From assembly GCA_947649125.1 (NCBI GenBank), contig CANSQL010000003.1, forward strand, positions 1 through 64,000: DNA of 64,000 nt. The letters run 5' to 3'. Under the pieces are notes generated by a model that saw nothing but the letters and a program-made list of their open reading frames with translations, had not been told where the DNA came from and did no database searches. Origin of the DNA: an uncultured Erysipelotrichaceae bacterium (GTDB taxonomy: Bacteria > Bacillota_I > Bacilli_A > Erysipelotrichales > Erysipelotrichaceae). Of the stretch, positions 1 to 11,963 are shown piece by piece; within the stretch, counting starts at the first letter, position 1; each line of letters opens with the position of its first letter. The position numbers were made by a program, and so were the translations under genes.

Positions 1-2
1 GG

Positions 3-1523
3 ACAAACAAGGATGTGAACATCATCAGCGACCATAATGAATATATCAATATGTCCTTAGATCAAAGCACATGGAGACCAAACCAAGTCACGGTGACAAA
101 AGAGGGAGAGACAAACCAAAGCTTTTGGATGAAAAAGGACAGCGGAGCTATTACAAAAGAGAAGCAAGAAATCATCAAAATAGACAAGACAGCTCCAAAG
201 GTAAAAGGAATTAAGGCAAAGGATACCAACAACACTCTACAAGATATCATCAACGTGTTGACAGGCGGAATCTTTTTTAAACCGGGCACAGCGTTTGAAA
301 TCACGACAAGCGACAAAAAGGATGATTTGAAGGTCAGCGGTACCAAGGAAATTGCCTATAAGGTATATAAAATCGTAGACGGATCAGAGGAACAAATCAA
401 AGACGGAACATTAGCCGTAACGAATGAAAAGGCAAAGATCACAATCAGTGAAACAGTAGGCAAATATAAGGTATGTGTAATACCGACTGACAACGCGGAT
501 AATACAGGTACAGAGAGCTGCCATGAGGTAGAGTTAAAGAAAATAGATGTTGATGTAGACGGAGACGGCAAACCTGACTTCAATGATCCTGACGGAGACG
601 GATGTCCTGACTTGAACATCAAATGGAAGGATCCGGATACTAATCAATGGATCGTAATCAATGGAGATCGAAATAATGACGGTATTCCTGATCTCAACAT
701 CGATAGTGACGGAGACGGAAAGCCTGATTTGAATATTGATACAGATAAGGACGGAAAGCCTGATTTGAACCTAGTGATTCTAAAGAAAGCTGATTGGAAG
801 CCAACTAAATGTGTCAAACAAGATATCGATAACGGAATCCTTGAGGAATACTGTACAGGAACAAGTGTGAAGGCACAAATCAATGTGGATACCAATGGAG
901 ACGGCGTTCCGAATATCAATATCGATACTAATGGAGACATGAAGGCAGATTACAATATTGATAAAAACAATGACGGTATAGCCGATATCAATCTTGGTCC
1001 TGATTTAACCGAATGGAACCCGAATAAAGATTATAAATCGGGGAAATTCACCTACGACAGTATCGGAAAAGATAAAGTCAAGCCTGAGTTGAATATCGAT
1101 ACCGACGGGGACGGTTATCCTGATATTAATCTCGATATCAATGGTGACGGTATCCCTGAATTAAACGTAGATACAGACGGCGACTATATACCCGATATCA
1201 ACATTGACAGTACAGGTGATGGCATACCGGATATCAATATCGATACCGATGATGACGGTAGACCTGATGAAAACATCATTGAAATCACAGATTGGAAGCC
1301 TGAAAAAAATATCGACGGTGACTTTCCATACGATACTATGAGCTTCGATGAACCAAACAATCCAAACGACAATGATCCATCAGTGAAAGGCCAATACAAC
1401 CCTGCTACAAGCATGGGCGGAGCGAATACCGGTGATAATACATGTATATTACTTTATATCGGTAGCTGCTTCAGTACACTCGGATTTATACTTTATTTGA
1501 CATTCAGACGTAATCGCACTTAA
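3..1523 (+). CDS. Surface protein with calcium-loop repeats, 5' partial
   Basis: The frame is open to the left edge, and the GTG at 15 is only an internal codon, so this is the C-terminal 507 residues of a longer protein. From about residue 180 it carries repeated acidic loops of the type DTDGDGxPDxNID, resembling thrombospondin type-3/EF-hand-like calcium-binding loops. The loops come in four blocks separated by short Trp-containing spacers (DWKP, EWNP). The C-terminus reads ANTGDN, then a hydrophobic segment, then RRNRT. This has the layout of a sortase sorting signal but lacks the LP of LPxTG. I infer a cell-surface protein, possibly wall-anchored, stabilised by calcium; its ligand is unknown. 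A terminator follows at once, so it is the last gene of its transcript. Confidence 0.8.
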   Translation, partial: TNKDVNIISDHNEYINMSLDQSTWRPNQVTVTKEGETNQSFWMKKDSGAITKEKQEIIKIDKTAPKVKGIKAKDTNNTLQDIINVLTGGIFFKPGTAFEITTSDKKDDLKVSGTKEIAYKVYKIVDGSEEQIKDGTLAVTNEKAKITISETVGKYKVCVIPTDNADNTGTESCHEVELKKIDVDVDGDGKPDFNDPDGDGCPDLNIKWKDPDTNQWIVINGDRNNDGIPDLNIDSDGDGKPDLNIDTDKDGKPDLNLVILKKADWKPTKCVKQDIDNGILEEYCTGTSVKAQINVDTNGDGVPNINIDTNGDMKADYNIDKNNDGIADINLGPDLTEWNPNKDYKSGKFTYDSIGKDKVKPELNIDTDGDGYPDINLDINGDGIPELNVDTDGDYIPDINIDSTGDGIPDINIDTDDDGRPDENIIEITDWKPEKNIDGDFPYDTMSFDEPNNPNDNDPSVKGQYNPATSMGGANTGDNTCILLYIGSCFSTLGFILYLTFRRNRT

Positions 1524-1547
1524 CTTATATCATAGTAAAAAATAAGC

Positions 1548-1597
1548 AAGGATTCTCGGCATGCCCTTTCTATAGGCATCGGGAATCCTTTTCTTTT
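1548..1597 (+). terminator. Intrinsic terminator after the repeat protein
   Basis: A hairpin with arms around AAGGATTC and GAATCCTT, extended by CGGCATGCC/GGCAT pairing, is followed by TTCTTTT. It lies 25 bases after the stop codon of the surface protein and separates it from the pyrimidine operon. Confidence 0.75.
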
Positions 1598-1647
1598 CTC
1601 ACACATAAGCATGTCCGTAAAATATTATGATAATTCATGAAAAATAC

Positions 1648-1676
1648 TTGTATGAAAAACTTCACTATGTTAAAAT
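1648..1676 (+). promoter_or_regulatory. Sigma-A-type promoter of the pyr operon
   Basis: TTGTAT and TAAAAT are separated by exactly 17 bases, upstream of the PyrR-type leader. Transcription would start near 1683, just before the attenuator. Confidence 0.55.
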
Positions 1677-1690
1677 AATAGACGAAAAAG

Positions 1691-1778
1691 GTGTCCTTTA
1701 AATTGATCCAGAGAGATCATCAAGGCGAAATAACAGAAACATAACAAGGCCCTTTTGTGTATTCAGGGTTCTTTTTTT
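1691..1778 (+). promoter_or_regulatory. PyrR-type attenuator of the pyr operon
   Basis: The leader contains ATCCAGAGAGATC followed by CAAGG, close to the conserved PyrR binding loop of Bacillota (UCCAGAGAGG...GCAAGG). It then has a hairpin, AAGGCCCT with AGGGTTCTT, and a run of T. In known PyrR systems, UMP-bound PyrR stabilises the anti-antiterminator so that the terminator forms when pyrimidines are plentiful. Only one such element is seen, before pyrB; none occurs between the structural genes. No pyrR gene lies in the window. Confidence 0.75.
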
Positions 1779-1803
1779 AAGAACATGAATGAGGAGGCAG
1801 TTT

Positions 1804-2706
1804 ATGAAAAAGGATTTATTGAGAATTCAAGATTTAACTAAAACTGAACTGCTCGGCATTTTAGACGATGCACAAGCTTTTGCGTCTGATTATCAAGATT
1901 GGCAATTTCCGGAAAGGAAACTGATTGCTAATCTTTTTTTTGAGCCGAGTACAAGAACACACTATTCTTTTGCGAGTGCTGAGCATCAGCTGAATTGCAG
2001 AGTGGAAAACTTTACCGCAGAGGGAAGCAGTGTGGAAAAAGGCGAAAGCTTATACGATACGGTGAAAACCTTTGAAAGCATTGGTTTTGATGCGGTAGTG
2101 ATCCGTCATAAGCAGGATGAATATTTTAAAGAATTAAAAAACATTGAAATTCCGATTTTAAATGCGGGGGACGGGAAAGGCAATCATCCGACACAGTGTT
2201 TGCTTGATTTGCTTACCATTCGACAGGAATTCGCTCACTTTGAGGGAATTAAGGTAGCTGTGATCGGCGATGTATTACACAGCCGCGTTGCTCATTCTAT
2301 CAAGGAAGCGATGGCGATTCTCGGCGGAGAAACACGTTTCGGCGGACCGCTTGAATGGATGGATGATCCCTCACAATGTGCGAGCGTTGATGAGCTTGTC
2401 TCATGGGGTGATGTGGTTATGATGCTTCGCGTCCAGCATGAGCGGCACGGTGAGAAAATGAAAATGAGTGAAGCGGAATATTTGGAAGCATACGGTTTAA
2501 CTAAAAAACGCTGTGCTATGATGAAGCCTCATGCGATTATAATGCATCCGGCTCCGGTCAATCGCGGTGTGGAAATCGACAGTGATTTAGTGGAATGCGA
2601 GAAAAGCCGCATCTTTAAGCAAATGGAAAACGGCGTGCTTGTACGCAAAGCGGTCTTAAAAAGAGCGTTTGGCTACAGCTTTCATGAAGGGGAAAAAGCA
2701 TTATGA
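1804..2706 (+). CDS. pyrB: Aspartate carbamoyltransferase catalytic chain
   Basis: Condenses carbamoyl phosphate with aspartate to give carbamoyl-aspartate, the committed step of pyrimidine synthesis. The carbamoyl-phosphate loop FEPSTRT is at about residues 46-52, followed by HPTQ near 133, the MLRVQHER segment, and HPAPVNRG near 248. The 300-residue length is normal for the family. The ORF track starts at 1789, but that ATG sits before the AGGAGG that serves the ATG at 1804, so 1804 is chosen. No pyrI regulatory chain is present, as is usual in Bacillota. Its TGA overlaps the pyrC start, suggesting translational coupling. Confidence 0.97.
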   Translation: MKKDLLRIQDLTKTELLGILDDAQAFASDYQDWQFPERKLIANLFFEPSTRTHYSFASAEHQLNCRVENFTAEGSSVEKGESLYDTVKTFESIGFDAVVIRHKQDEYFKELKNIEIPILNAGDGKGNHPTQCLLDLLTIRQEFAHFEGIKVAVIGDVLHSRVAHSIKEAMAILGGETRFGGPLEWMDDPSQCASVDELVSWGDVVMMLRVQHERHGEKMKMSEAEYLEAYGLTKKRCAMMKPHAIIMHPAPVNRGVEIDSDLVECEKSRIFKQMENGVLVRKAVLKRAFGYSFHEGEKAL

Positions 2707-3983
2707 AAACACTGATAAAAAACGCAATGATCTGCGTAAGTGATAATACATGTATACCGCAAGATATTTTATTTGATGAAAATGAAATACTGGCGCTTGA
2801 TGAACATATTGAAGCCACAGCCGATGAAATCATCGATGCGCAAGGCAAGCTGCTGATGAGCGGGTTAATTGATGTTCATGTTCATTTGCGTGAACCGGGA
2901 TTTGAACAAAAGGAAACGATTGCGGCAGGTACGATGGCAGCGGCACACGGCGGATTTACGACAATTATGGCAATGCCGAATGTCTCACCGGTGCCTGACA
3001 GTGTGAGCAACATGCAGAAATATCAACAATATATCAATGAACGTGCGCATGTGCGTGTTTACCCGTATGCATCGATCACAAAGGGTGAGAAGGGCAGTGA
3101 AGTTGTTGATTTTAAAGCTTTGAAGCAGCTCGGTATTCACGCCTTCAGCGATGACGGTGTCGGAGTTGCGAATGATGAAGTGATGAGAGAAGCGATGAAA
3201 GCGAGCGCAGAAGAAGATGTTCTGATCGTGGCACATACCGAGGATATGAACTATCGCAAAGCGAAGGCATGTATTCATGAGGGAATTCAAAGTGAAAAGC
3301 TTCAAGTCATCGGTATTCCGTCGGCATGTGAATATGAACAGGTAAAGCGTGATTTACGGTTGGTTGAGGAAACAAATGCGCACTATCATATTTGTCATAT
3401 GAGTACAAAGGAAAGCGTCGCATATTTAAAAGAAGCTAAAAGTAAAGGACTGGATGTGAGCGGTGAGGTGACCGTACATCATTTATTGTTAAATGAACTT
3501 GATGTGAAAAACGATGCGAATTATAAAATGAATCCGCCGTTACGCAGTATTTCGGATCAGGAAGCGCTGTTGGAAGGATTAAAAAGCGGGGTTATCGATT
3601 TAATAGCGAATGACCATGCACCTCATACGGCAGCGGAAAAGGCAAAAGGACTCGTGGATGCGCCGTTCGGCATTGTTTCACTGGAAACAGCATTCCCTTT
3701 ATTATATACGTATTTGGTAAAGCGAGGGAAGCTGACACTGCAGAAGCTGTTGGAATGCATGAGCAGTAATCCGGCAAAGCGCTTCGGTATGGAACGAATG
3801 GGACAGCTGAAAGTCGGATATATTCCCGATCTTGTCCTAGTGGATTTATCTGAACAACAGAAAATCAATCCCGAGCAATTTTATTCTAAAGGAAAAAATA
3901 CACCGTTTACCGATTGGAAGGTCAACGGGATCGTAAAAATGACATTTGTACAAGGACGGCTTGTATATGAGGAGGAACGATGA
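2703..3983 (+). CDS. pyrC: Dihydroorotase, class I
   Basis: Cyclises carbamoyl-aspartate to dihydroorotate in the cytosol. The zinc-binding HxH lies in DVHVHLREPG at about residues 57-66. FSDDGVGV and NDHAPHT are the class I metal and catalytic segments. At 426 residues it matches the Bacillus-type enzyme, which differs from the shorter E. coli class. The ATG overlaps the pyrB stop by four bases and the gene's own stop overlaps the carA start, so it is coupled on both sides. The substrate-loop and metal residues I can recognise look intact. Confidence 0.97.
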   Translation: MKTLIKNAMICVSDNTCIPQDILFDENEILALDEHIEATADEIIDAQGKLLMSGLIDVHVHLREPGFEQKETIAAGTMAAAHGGFTTIMAMPNVSPVPDSVSNMQKYQQYINERAHVRVYPYASITKGEKGSEVVDFKALKQLGIHAFSDDGVGVANDEVMREAMKASAEEDVLIVAHTEDMNYRKAKACIHEGIQSEKLQVIGIPSACEYEQVKRDLRLVEETNAHYHICHMSTKESVAYLKEAKSKGLDVSGEVTVHHLLLNELDVKNDANYKMNPPLRSISDQEALLEGLKSGVIDLIANDHAPHTAAEKAKGLVDAPFGIVSLETAFPLLYTYLVKRGKLTLQKLLECMSSNPAKRFGMERMGQLKVGYIPDLVLVDLSEQQKINPEQFYSKGKNTPFTDWKVNGIVKMTFVQGRLVYEEER

Positions 3984-5068
3984 TGAAAGAGCGATTATTA
4001 GTACTGGAAGACGGCAGCGTATATAAAGGAACGGCATTCGGCTCCGATCAATACCGTGTCGGTGAATTGATTTTTCAAACCGGTATGAGCGGTTATCAGG
4101 AGATTATTTCCGATTTATCCTATTACGGACAGATCGTTATGATGACCTATCCGGCAATCGGCGGCTGCGGCATCAATCGTGATGATTTTGAAAGCATGGA
4201 TCCGCAGATCTTCGGCTTTGTAGTAAAGGAATTTTGTGAATATCCGAGTAATTTCAGATCCAATATGACCTTGAACGCGTTTATGGAACAAAAAGGCATT
4301 CCCGGAATTGCCGATATTGATACAAGAGCGATTACACGCAAAATCAGAGATCACGGCACAATGAAAGCAATTATGGCAGATTCTGATGCGGATGTGGAAG
4401 CGCTGGTTCAAATGTTAAAGACAGCGAAGCTTCCGCAGGACGGAGTATCTAAGGTATCTACGCAAAAGCCTTATCCGATTCCTTCCCGCGGCTTTAAGGT
4501 CGTGATGTTGGATCTTGGAACGAAGTTCGGCTTAATACGTGAATTGAATAAGCGCGGCTGTGATTTGGTAGTGATGCCGTACGCAACGACAGCCGAAGAA
4601 ATTCTCTCACTTTCCTGTGACGGTGTGGTGGTATCCAACGGTCCCGGTACACCGGATCAGATTCCCGAAACTGTAGAAACATTGAAAAAGCTGATCGACC
4701 ATGCGGCAATTTTAGGCTGCGGTCTCGGACATCAGGTTGTCGCACAGGCATGCGGCGCCCGTATTGAAAAAATGCGTTTCGGACATCACGGAAACAGTAC
4801 ACCGATTCGCAGTTTAGTAAAAAACAAAGTGGAATTTACTGCTCAGAACCATACGTATGCGGTAAATGAGGAATCCTTAAAAGGAACCGGCTTAAATGTG
4901 ACACATCGTGCCTTAAACGATGATACGATTGAAGGCTTGAAGCATGAATCCAAACCGATTCTCACTGTGGAATTCAATCCGGAAGCGGCACCGGGTGCCG
5001 ATGATACGATGTATATTTTTGATGAGTTTATGGAAATGATGAAAAAAGGAGGGAATCAGAATGCCTAA
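3980..5068 (+). CDS. carA: Carbamoyl-phosphate synthetase small subunit, glutaminase-site deficient
   Basis: Small subunit of carbamoyl-phosphate synthetase; normally it hydrolyses glutamine and passes ammonia to CarB. The N-terminal CarA domain and the C-terminal class I glutamine amidotransferase domain are full length (362 residues). The nucleophile elbow, GICLGHQ in E. coli with Cys269, reads GCGLGHQ, which puts Gly248 at the nucleophile position and a Cys one residue earlier. The catalytic His353 position in the HPEASPG motif is Asn333 (FNPEAAPG), while the Glu is kept. Both changes are clear in the nucleotide sequence and the frame is intact. I infer little or no glutaminase activity and ammonia-dependent synthesis. 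Starts at 3980 and 3983 are both possible behind AGGAGG. Confidence 0.95.
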   Translation: MMKERLLVLEDGSVYKGTAFGSDQYRVGELIFQTGMSGYQEIISDLSYYGQIVMMTYPAIGGCGINRDDFESMDPQIFGFVVKEFCEYPSNFRSNMTLNAFMEQKGIPGIADIDTRAITRKIRDHGTMKAIMADSDADVEALVQMLKTAKLPQDGVSKVSTQKPYPIPSRGFKVVMLDLGTKFGLIRELNKRGCDLVVMPYATTAEEILSLSCDGVVVSNGPGTPDQIPETVETLKKLIDHAAILGCGLGHQVVAQACGARIEKMRFGHHGNSTPIRSLVKNKVEFTAQNHTYAVNEESLKGTGLNVTHRALNDDTIEGLKHESKPILTVEFNPEAAPGADDTMYIFDEFMEMMKKGGNQNA

Positions 5069-8000
5069 GCGTACAGATATTCATAAAATATTAGTAATCG
5101 GATCGGGTCCGATCGTGATCGGTCAGGCGGCTGAGTTTGACTATGCGGGTACACAGGCATGTACTTCGCTGCGTGAAGAAGGCTATGAGGTTATTTTAAT
5201 CAACTCCAATCCGGCAACGATTATGACTGACAGCGTGATTGCCGATCGCGTATATATTGAACCGTTGACATTAGAATTTGCCAGCCGCATTATTTATAAG
5301 GAACGTCCGGATGCGATTCTAGGATCACTCGGCGGACAGACCGGCTTGAATCTTGTCGTAGAATTAGCGAAAAGCGGTATTTTGGATGAATACAAGGTTG
5401 AGGTACTCGGTACTGCCTTAGATGCGATTGAAAAGGCAGAGGACCGCGATAAATTCCGTGAGCTGATGTATGAAATCAATGAACCGGTACCGGAAAGTGT
5501 GATCGTACATACGATTGAGGAAGCTGTTGCTTTCGCGCAAACAAACGGCTATCCGCTTGTTGTTCGTCCTGCCTTTACGTTAGGGGGAACCGGCGGCGGC
5601 TTTGCCAATAATGAGGAAGAATTACGAATCATCTGTGATAACGGATTAAAAATATCACCGGTACATCAGTGCTTGATTGAACAAAGCATTGCCGGTTATA
5701 AAGAAATTGAATATGAAGTTATGCGTGATAACAGCGACAATGCGATCGTTGTCTGCAATATGGAAAATGTCGATCCGGTCGGTATTCATACCGGTGATTC
5801 TATCGTAGTCGCACCGACGCAGACATTGACAGATCGTGAATGCGGGATCATGCGTGCTTCGGCATTAAAAATCATTCGCGCATTAAAAATCTGCGGTGGT
5901 TGTAATGTACAGCTGGCACTTGATCCGGTATCCTTCAACTATTATGTTATTGAAGTAAATCCGCGTGTATCTCGTTCCAGTGCGCTTGCGTCAAAAGCTA
6001 CCGGTTATCCGATCGCTAAGCTTGCCGCAAAGGTCGCAGTCGGTTTAACTCTGGATGAAATTATTAATCCGGTGACGAAAACAAGCTATGCCTGTGCCGA
6101 GCCGACGATTGATTACGTTGTAGCTAAGCTGCCGCGCTTTCCGTTTGATAAGTTCCCGAAAGCAGATCGTTCCTTGGGAACACAGATGAAGGCAACCGGT
6201 GAGGTCATGTCGATCGGTCGTACCTTTGATGAAGCTATTTTAAAGGCAGTACGTTCCTTGGAAATGAAAACCGATCATTTGGAAAAAGCCGACGTTGAGG
6301 CATTGAGTGATGAAGCCTTATGGACGAAACTGGAAAAGCAGGATGATGAGCGCTTCTATGTGATCTGTGCCTTATTAAGACGAAATGTCGATCCGCAAAA
6401 GATTCATGATATTACCAAAATGGATATGTATTTCCTGATGCGCTTTGCCAATATCGTTGCGTTTGAAAAAACATTAAAGGCACAACCAAAGGATACAGTG
6501 AATCTGTTGAAAGCGAAAAAAATGGGCTTCTCTGATTCTTATTTGGCACGTATTTGGAATATGAGTGAAAATGAATTATACGATATGCGTAAGGAACAGG
6601 GCATTACGCCGGTTTACAAGATGGTAGACACATGTGCCGGTGAATATGTATCCGATACACCGTATTTATATTCAACATATGAACAGGAAAATGAAAGCAT
6701 TCGCTCCGAACGCAAGAAAATCATTGTATTAGGATCGGGACCGATCAGAATCGGACAAGGGGTAGAGTTTGATTATGCCACCGTCCACTGTGTGAAAACA
6801 TTGCGTGAATGCGGCTATGAGGCAATCGTTATTAACAATAATCCGGAAACGGTTTCCACCGATTATTCTATTTCCGATAAGCTGTACTTTGAACCGTTGA
6901 CATTAGAGGACGTAATGCACGTAATCGAACTGGAACAGCCGCTCGGCGTTATCGTACAGTTCGGCGGACAGACTGCGATCAATTTAGCCGACGGACTTGT
7001 AAAACGCGGCGTGAAAATTCTCGGAACAAGCCTTGAGGATATTGATCGTGCCGAAGACCGACATGCGTTTGAGGCAATGTTAAAACAGCTGGATATTCCG
7101 CAGCCGCTGGGAGAAACTGCCTTTGAGGTTGAGGAAGCATTGCATATTGCGAAGCGCATCGGTTATCCGGTGTTAGTGCGTCCTTCCTATGTACTGGGCG
7201 GTCGCGCAATGGAAATCGTACATAATGATGATGATCTGCGTGTCTATATGGCAACGGCAGTAAAAGAAATATCCCATGATGCGCCGATTCTTGTCGATAA
7301 ATATATTGTCGGCAAAGAGGTTGAAATCGATGCGATCTGTGATGGAGAACAAGTATTGATTCCGGGTATTATGGAACATATCGAACGTGCCGGTGTTCAC
7401 TCCGGAGATTCTATTTCCGTTTATCCTGCACCGACGATTTCCGAACAAATTAAGCAAACGATTATTGAATATGCAAAACGCATCGGCAAAGGATTCTGTT
7501 TCAAAGGTTTGTTTAATATACAGTTTATCGTTGATAAGGATGAAAATGTTTATGTATTAGAGGTTAATCCGCGATCTTCAAGAACTGTGCCGTTCTTAAG
7601 CAAGATTACCGGTATTCCGATGTCTCATGTCGCTACCCGCTGTGTATTGGGTGAAACACTTTCTGCACAAGGGTACACAGAGATTATTCATCCGGAAACA
7701 GAGCGTACTTTTGTTAAAGCACCGGTATTCTCATTTGCGAAGCTGCGCAGTGTAGATACGACACTGGGGCCGGAAATGAAATCAACCGGTGAGGCACTCG
7801 GTCAGGATGTGACCTTGGAAAAGGCTTTATATAAGGCATTATTGGCAAGCGGTGTCAAGGTGCCGGATCGCGGTAATGTGTTGATGACGATTGCCGATGA
7901 GGATAAGGAAGAAGCACTTTCCATCGCTCGTCGCTTCTATAATTGCGGGTACGGTATTTATGCGACAAGCGGAACGGCAAAATATTTAAGCGCCCACGGA

Positions 8001-8263
8001 ATTGAAGTACATGACGCGATTAAAATCAATGAAAATGCGGATAAGAACGTACTGCATTTGATTCGTATGGGCAGAGTTAATCTTGTAATTAATACAATGA
8101 GTCAAAATAAGAGTGTGTCAAAGGATGGCTTCTTAATTCGTCGTACTGCGGCAGAAAATAATATCAGCTGCTTTACTTCATTAGATACCGCCAAGGCGAT
8201 GATCAGAGTCGTTGAATCCTTAAGCTTTACTACAATCTCAATGAATGAATTGGAGGCAGTCTA

Positions 8264-8264
<1 letters not shown>
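5061..8264 (+). CDS. carB: Carbamoyl-phosphate synthetase large subunit
   Basis: Makes carbamoyl phosphate from bicarbonate, ammonia and two ATP. At 1067 residues it has the typical duplicated architecture: two ATP-grasp halves, each opening with a GSGPI(V/R)IGQ motif near residues 14 and 560, and each containing a GG(Q)T(G/A)xN segment. A C-terminal MGS-like regulatory domain follows (about 930-1067, ending in [15 protein letters not shown]). It overlaps carA by eight bases, so the two subunits are coupled. Nothing here looks degraded, which fits a synthetase that still works while its glutaminase partner has changed. Confidence 0.97.
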
Positions 8265-10624
<2,360 letters not shown>

Positions 10625-10625
10625 T

Positions 10626-11264
10626 ATGAGTACAGAAAGAGCAGTAGCAGCGAATCTATTAGATATTCAGGCAGTCTTTTTACGCCCTGAAGAACCGTTC
10701 ACATGGGCAAGCGGAATTAAGAGTCCGATTTATTGCGATAATCGATTGGTGCTTTCCTTTCCGGAAAAAAGAAGCATTGTGGTGGACGGCTTTGTCAAGC
10801 TGATTCAGGAAACATATCCGGACGCAGATTGCTTAATGGGTACGGCTACAGCCGGAATCCCATGGGCGGCAATGACGGCGGAAAAAATGAATCTGCCGAT
10901 GGGGTATGTGCGTTCTTCTAATAAGACACACGGCAAGGAAAATAAGATCGAGGGTAAAATCGCAGCGGGTGACAAGGTAGTCATCGTAGAGGATTTAATC
11001 TCTACCGGCGGTTCGGTACAGGGCGTTGTGGAAGCACTGCGTGATGCAGGCGCGGTTGTGTTAGGCGTCGTCGCTATCTTTACGTATGAACTGCCGAAGG
11101 CAACTAAAACCTTTGCGGATTTGAATACACCGTTTGCGACCTTATCCAATTACAGTGAATTAATTCAAGTCGCATTGGAAAAATCCTATATCAAGGAAGC
11201 GGATTTAGCGAAACTGAACGCATGGAAACAAGATCCGAACGACGAATCTTGGATGCAGAAATAA
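10626..11264 (+). CDS. pyrE: Orotate phosphoribosyltransferase
   Basis: Joins orotate and PRPP to form OMP, the step before PyrF. The PRPP-binding motif VVIVEDLISTGGS lies near residues 119-131 and the GTATAGIPWAA segment upstream of it. The ORF track begins at 10578 inside pyrF; the ATG at 10626, preceded by GGAGG, gives the usual N-terminus and a 212-residue protein. It is the last gene of the operon, followed by a strong hairpin. Confidence 0.96.
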   Translation: MSTERAVAANLLDIQAVFLRPEEPFTWASGIKSPIYCDNRLVLSFPEKRSIVVDGFVKLIQETYPDADCLMGTATAGIPWAAMTAEKMNLPMGYVRSSNKTHGKENKIEGKIAAGDKVVIVEDLISTGGSVQGVVEALRDAGAVVLGVVAIFTYELPKATKTFADLNTPFATLSNYSELIQVALEKSYIKEADLAKLNAWKQDPNDESWMQK

Positions 11265-11271
11265 TAAAGAA

Positions 11272-11310
11272 AAGCCAAGACAGCGTGATTGCCGTTTTGG
11301 CTTATTTTAT
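11272..11310. terminator. Bidirectional terminator between pyrE and the minus-strand lipoprotein
   Basis: AAGCCAAGACAGC pairs with GCCGTTTTGGCTT, with T-rich sequence after the hairpin on both strands. It can end the pyr operon and the convergent lipoprotein transcript. Confidence 0.8.
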
Positions 11311-11768
11311 TACGGTATTACAATTTCTAATTCACTGTGCCATTGAACAGTATCATCATGAAGCTGTTTTTCTTTATCATCGATAAACCGCTTTTTTAAT
11401 ACTATTTCCGCACCCGCATCCTTCTCAAACTGAAAGGTAAACTGTTGTGCATATTTTGATTCACCGTCAATATCCTTTGACAGCTTTCTTGTGATTTTTT
11501 CTTCGTTTACAAGCTTGAGTGAATCACTGTAGGAAAAGGGAACCCATGAGTAACCGACGGCTCCTTCCGGGATACAGATCACAATTTTATCATCGATTTG
11601 ATCCTTGGTTAATTCGATTTTTTGATATTCGCTGTGATTAGACGTATATTCTGTATCATTGATGATGATCGTATCAATATCGATCTTCATCGCTGAAGAA
11701 CAGGCACATAAGGTAAATACGGCAATAAGCAGTAACAGGTTTTTGAGCAAGGAAGCAAGTTTTTGCAT
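11310..11768 (-). CDS. Lipoprotein, possibly chagasin-like
   Basis: A 152-residue secreted lipoprotein. It has a Lys start, a hydrophobic stretch LLLLIAVFTL, and the lipobox-like LCAC followed by SS, so it should be lipid-anchored outside the membrane. The body has a GYSW segment followed by a region rich in beta strands that ends in ELEIVIP. This recalls the chagasin/inhibitor I42 fold of cysteine-protease inhibitors, but the match is short and unproven. The start at 11768 (MQKLAS) is preferred over 11777, because AAGGAG runs directly into the upstream ATG. It is convergent with the pyr operon and apparently a single gene. Confidence 0.7.
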   Translation of the reverse strand: MQKLASLLKNLLLLIAVFTLCACSSAMKIDIDTIIINDTEYTSNHSEYQKIELTKDQIDDKIVICIPEGAVGYSWVPFSYSDSLKLVNEEKITRKLSKDIDGESKYAQQFTFQFEKDAGAEIVLKKRFIDDKEKQLHDDTVQWHSELEIVIP

Positions 11769-11963
11769 GGGTAACATCTCCTTTTTTACAAGATTCTTTA
11801 TTGAGTTACTTTATTTTAACATACTTCTTTTCATTATGAAATCCTTACTCCTTTTTGACAGCGTTATCGGTAAAGTTTTTTCCTTTGAATATACCTATTA
11901 TTTCTAAGTGATTTTTTGTATAATAGAAACAGAAGGAATCATTGAAATAAAGGAAGTGATGAT

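Noticed and set aside
1184-1414. Minus-strand ORFs in the repeat protein
   Set aside because: They arise from the repetitive DTDGDG codons read backwards and show no independent features.
4715-4723. Cys247 of CarA as a relocated glutaminase nucleophile
   Set aside because: It is one residue before the strained elbow position and the catalytic His is also gone, so activity from it is unlikely. The gene is reported as deficient instead.
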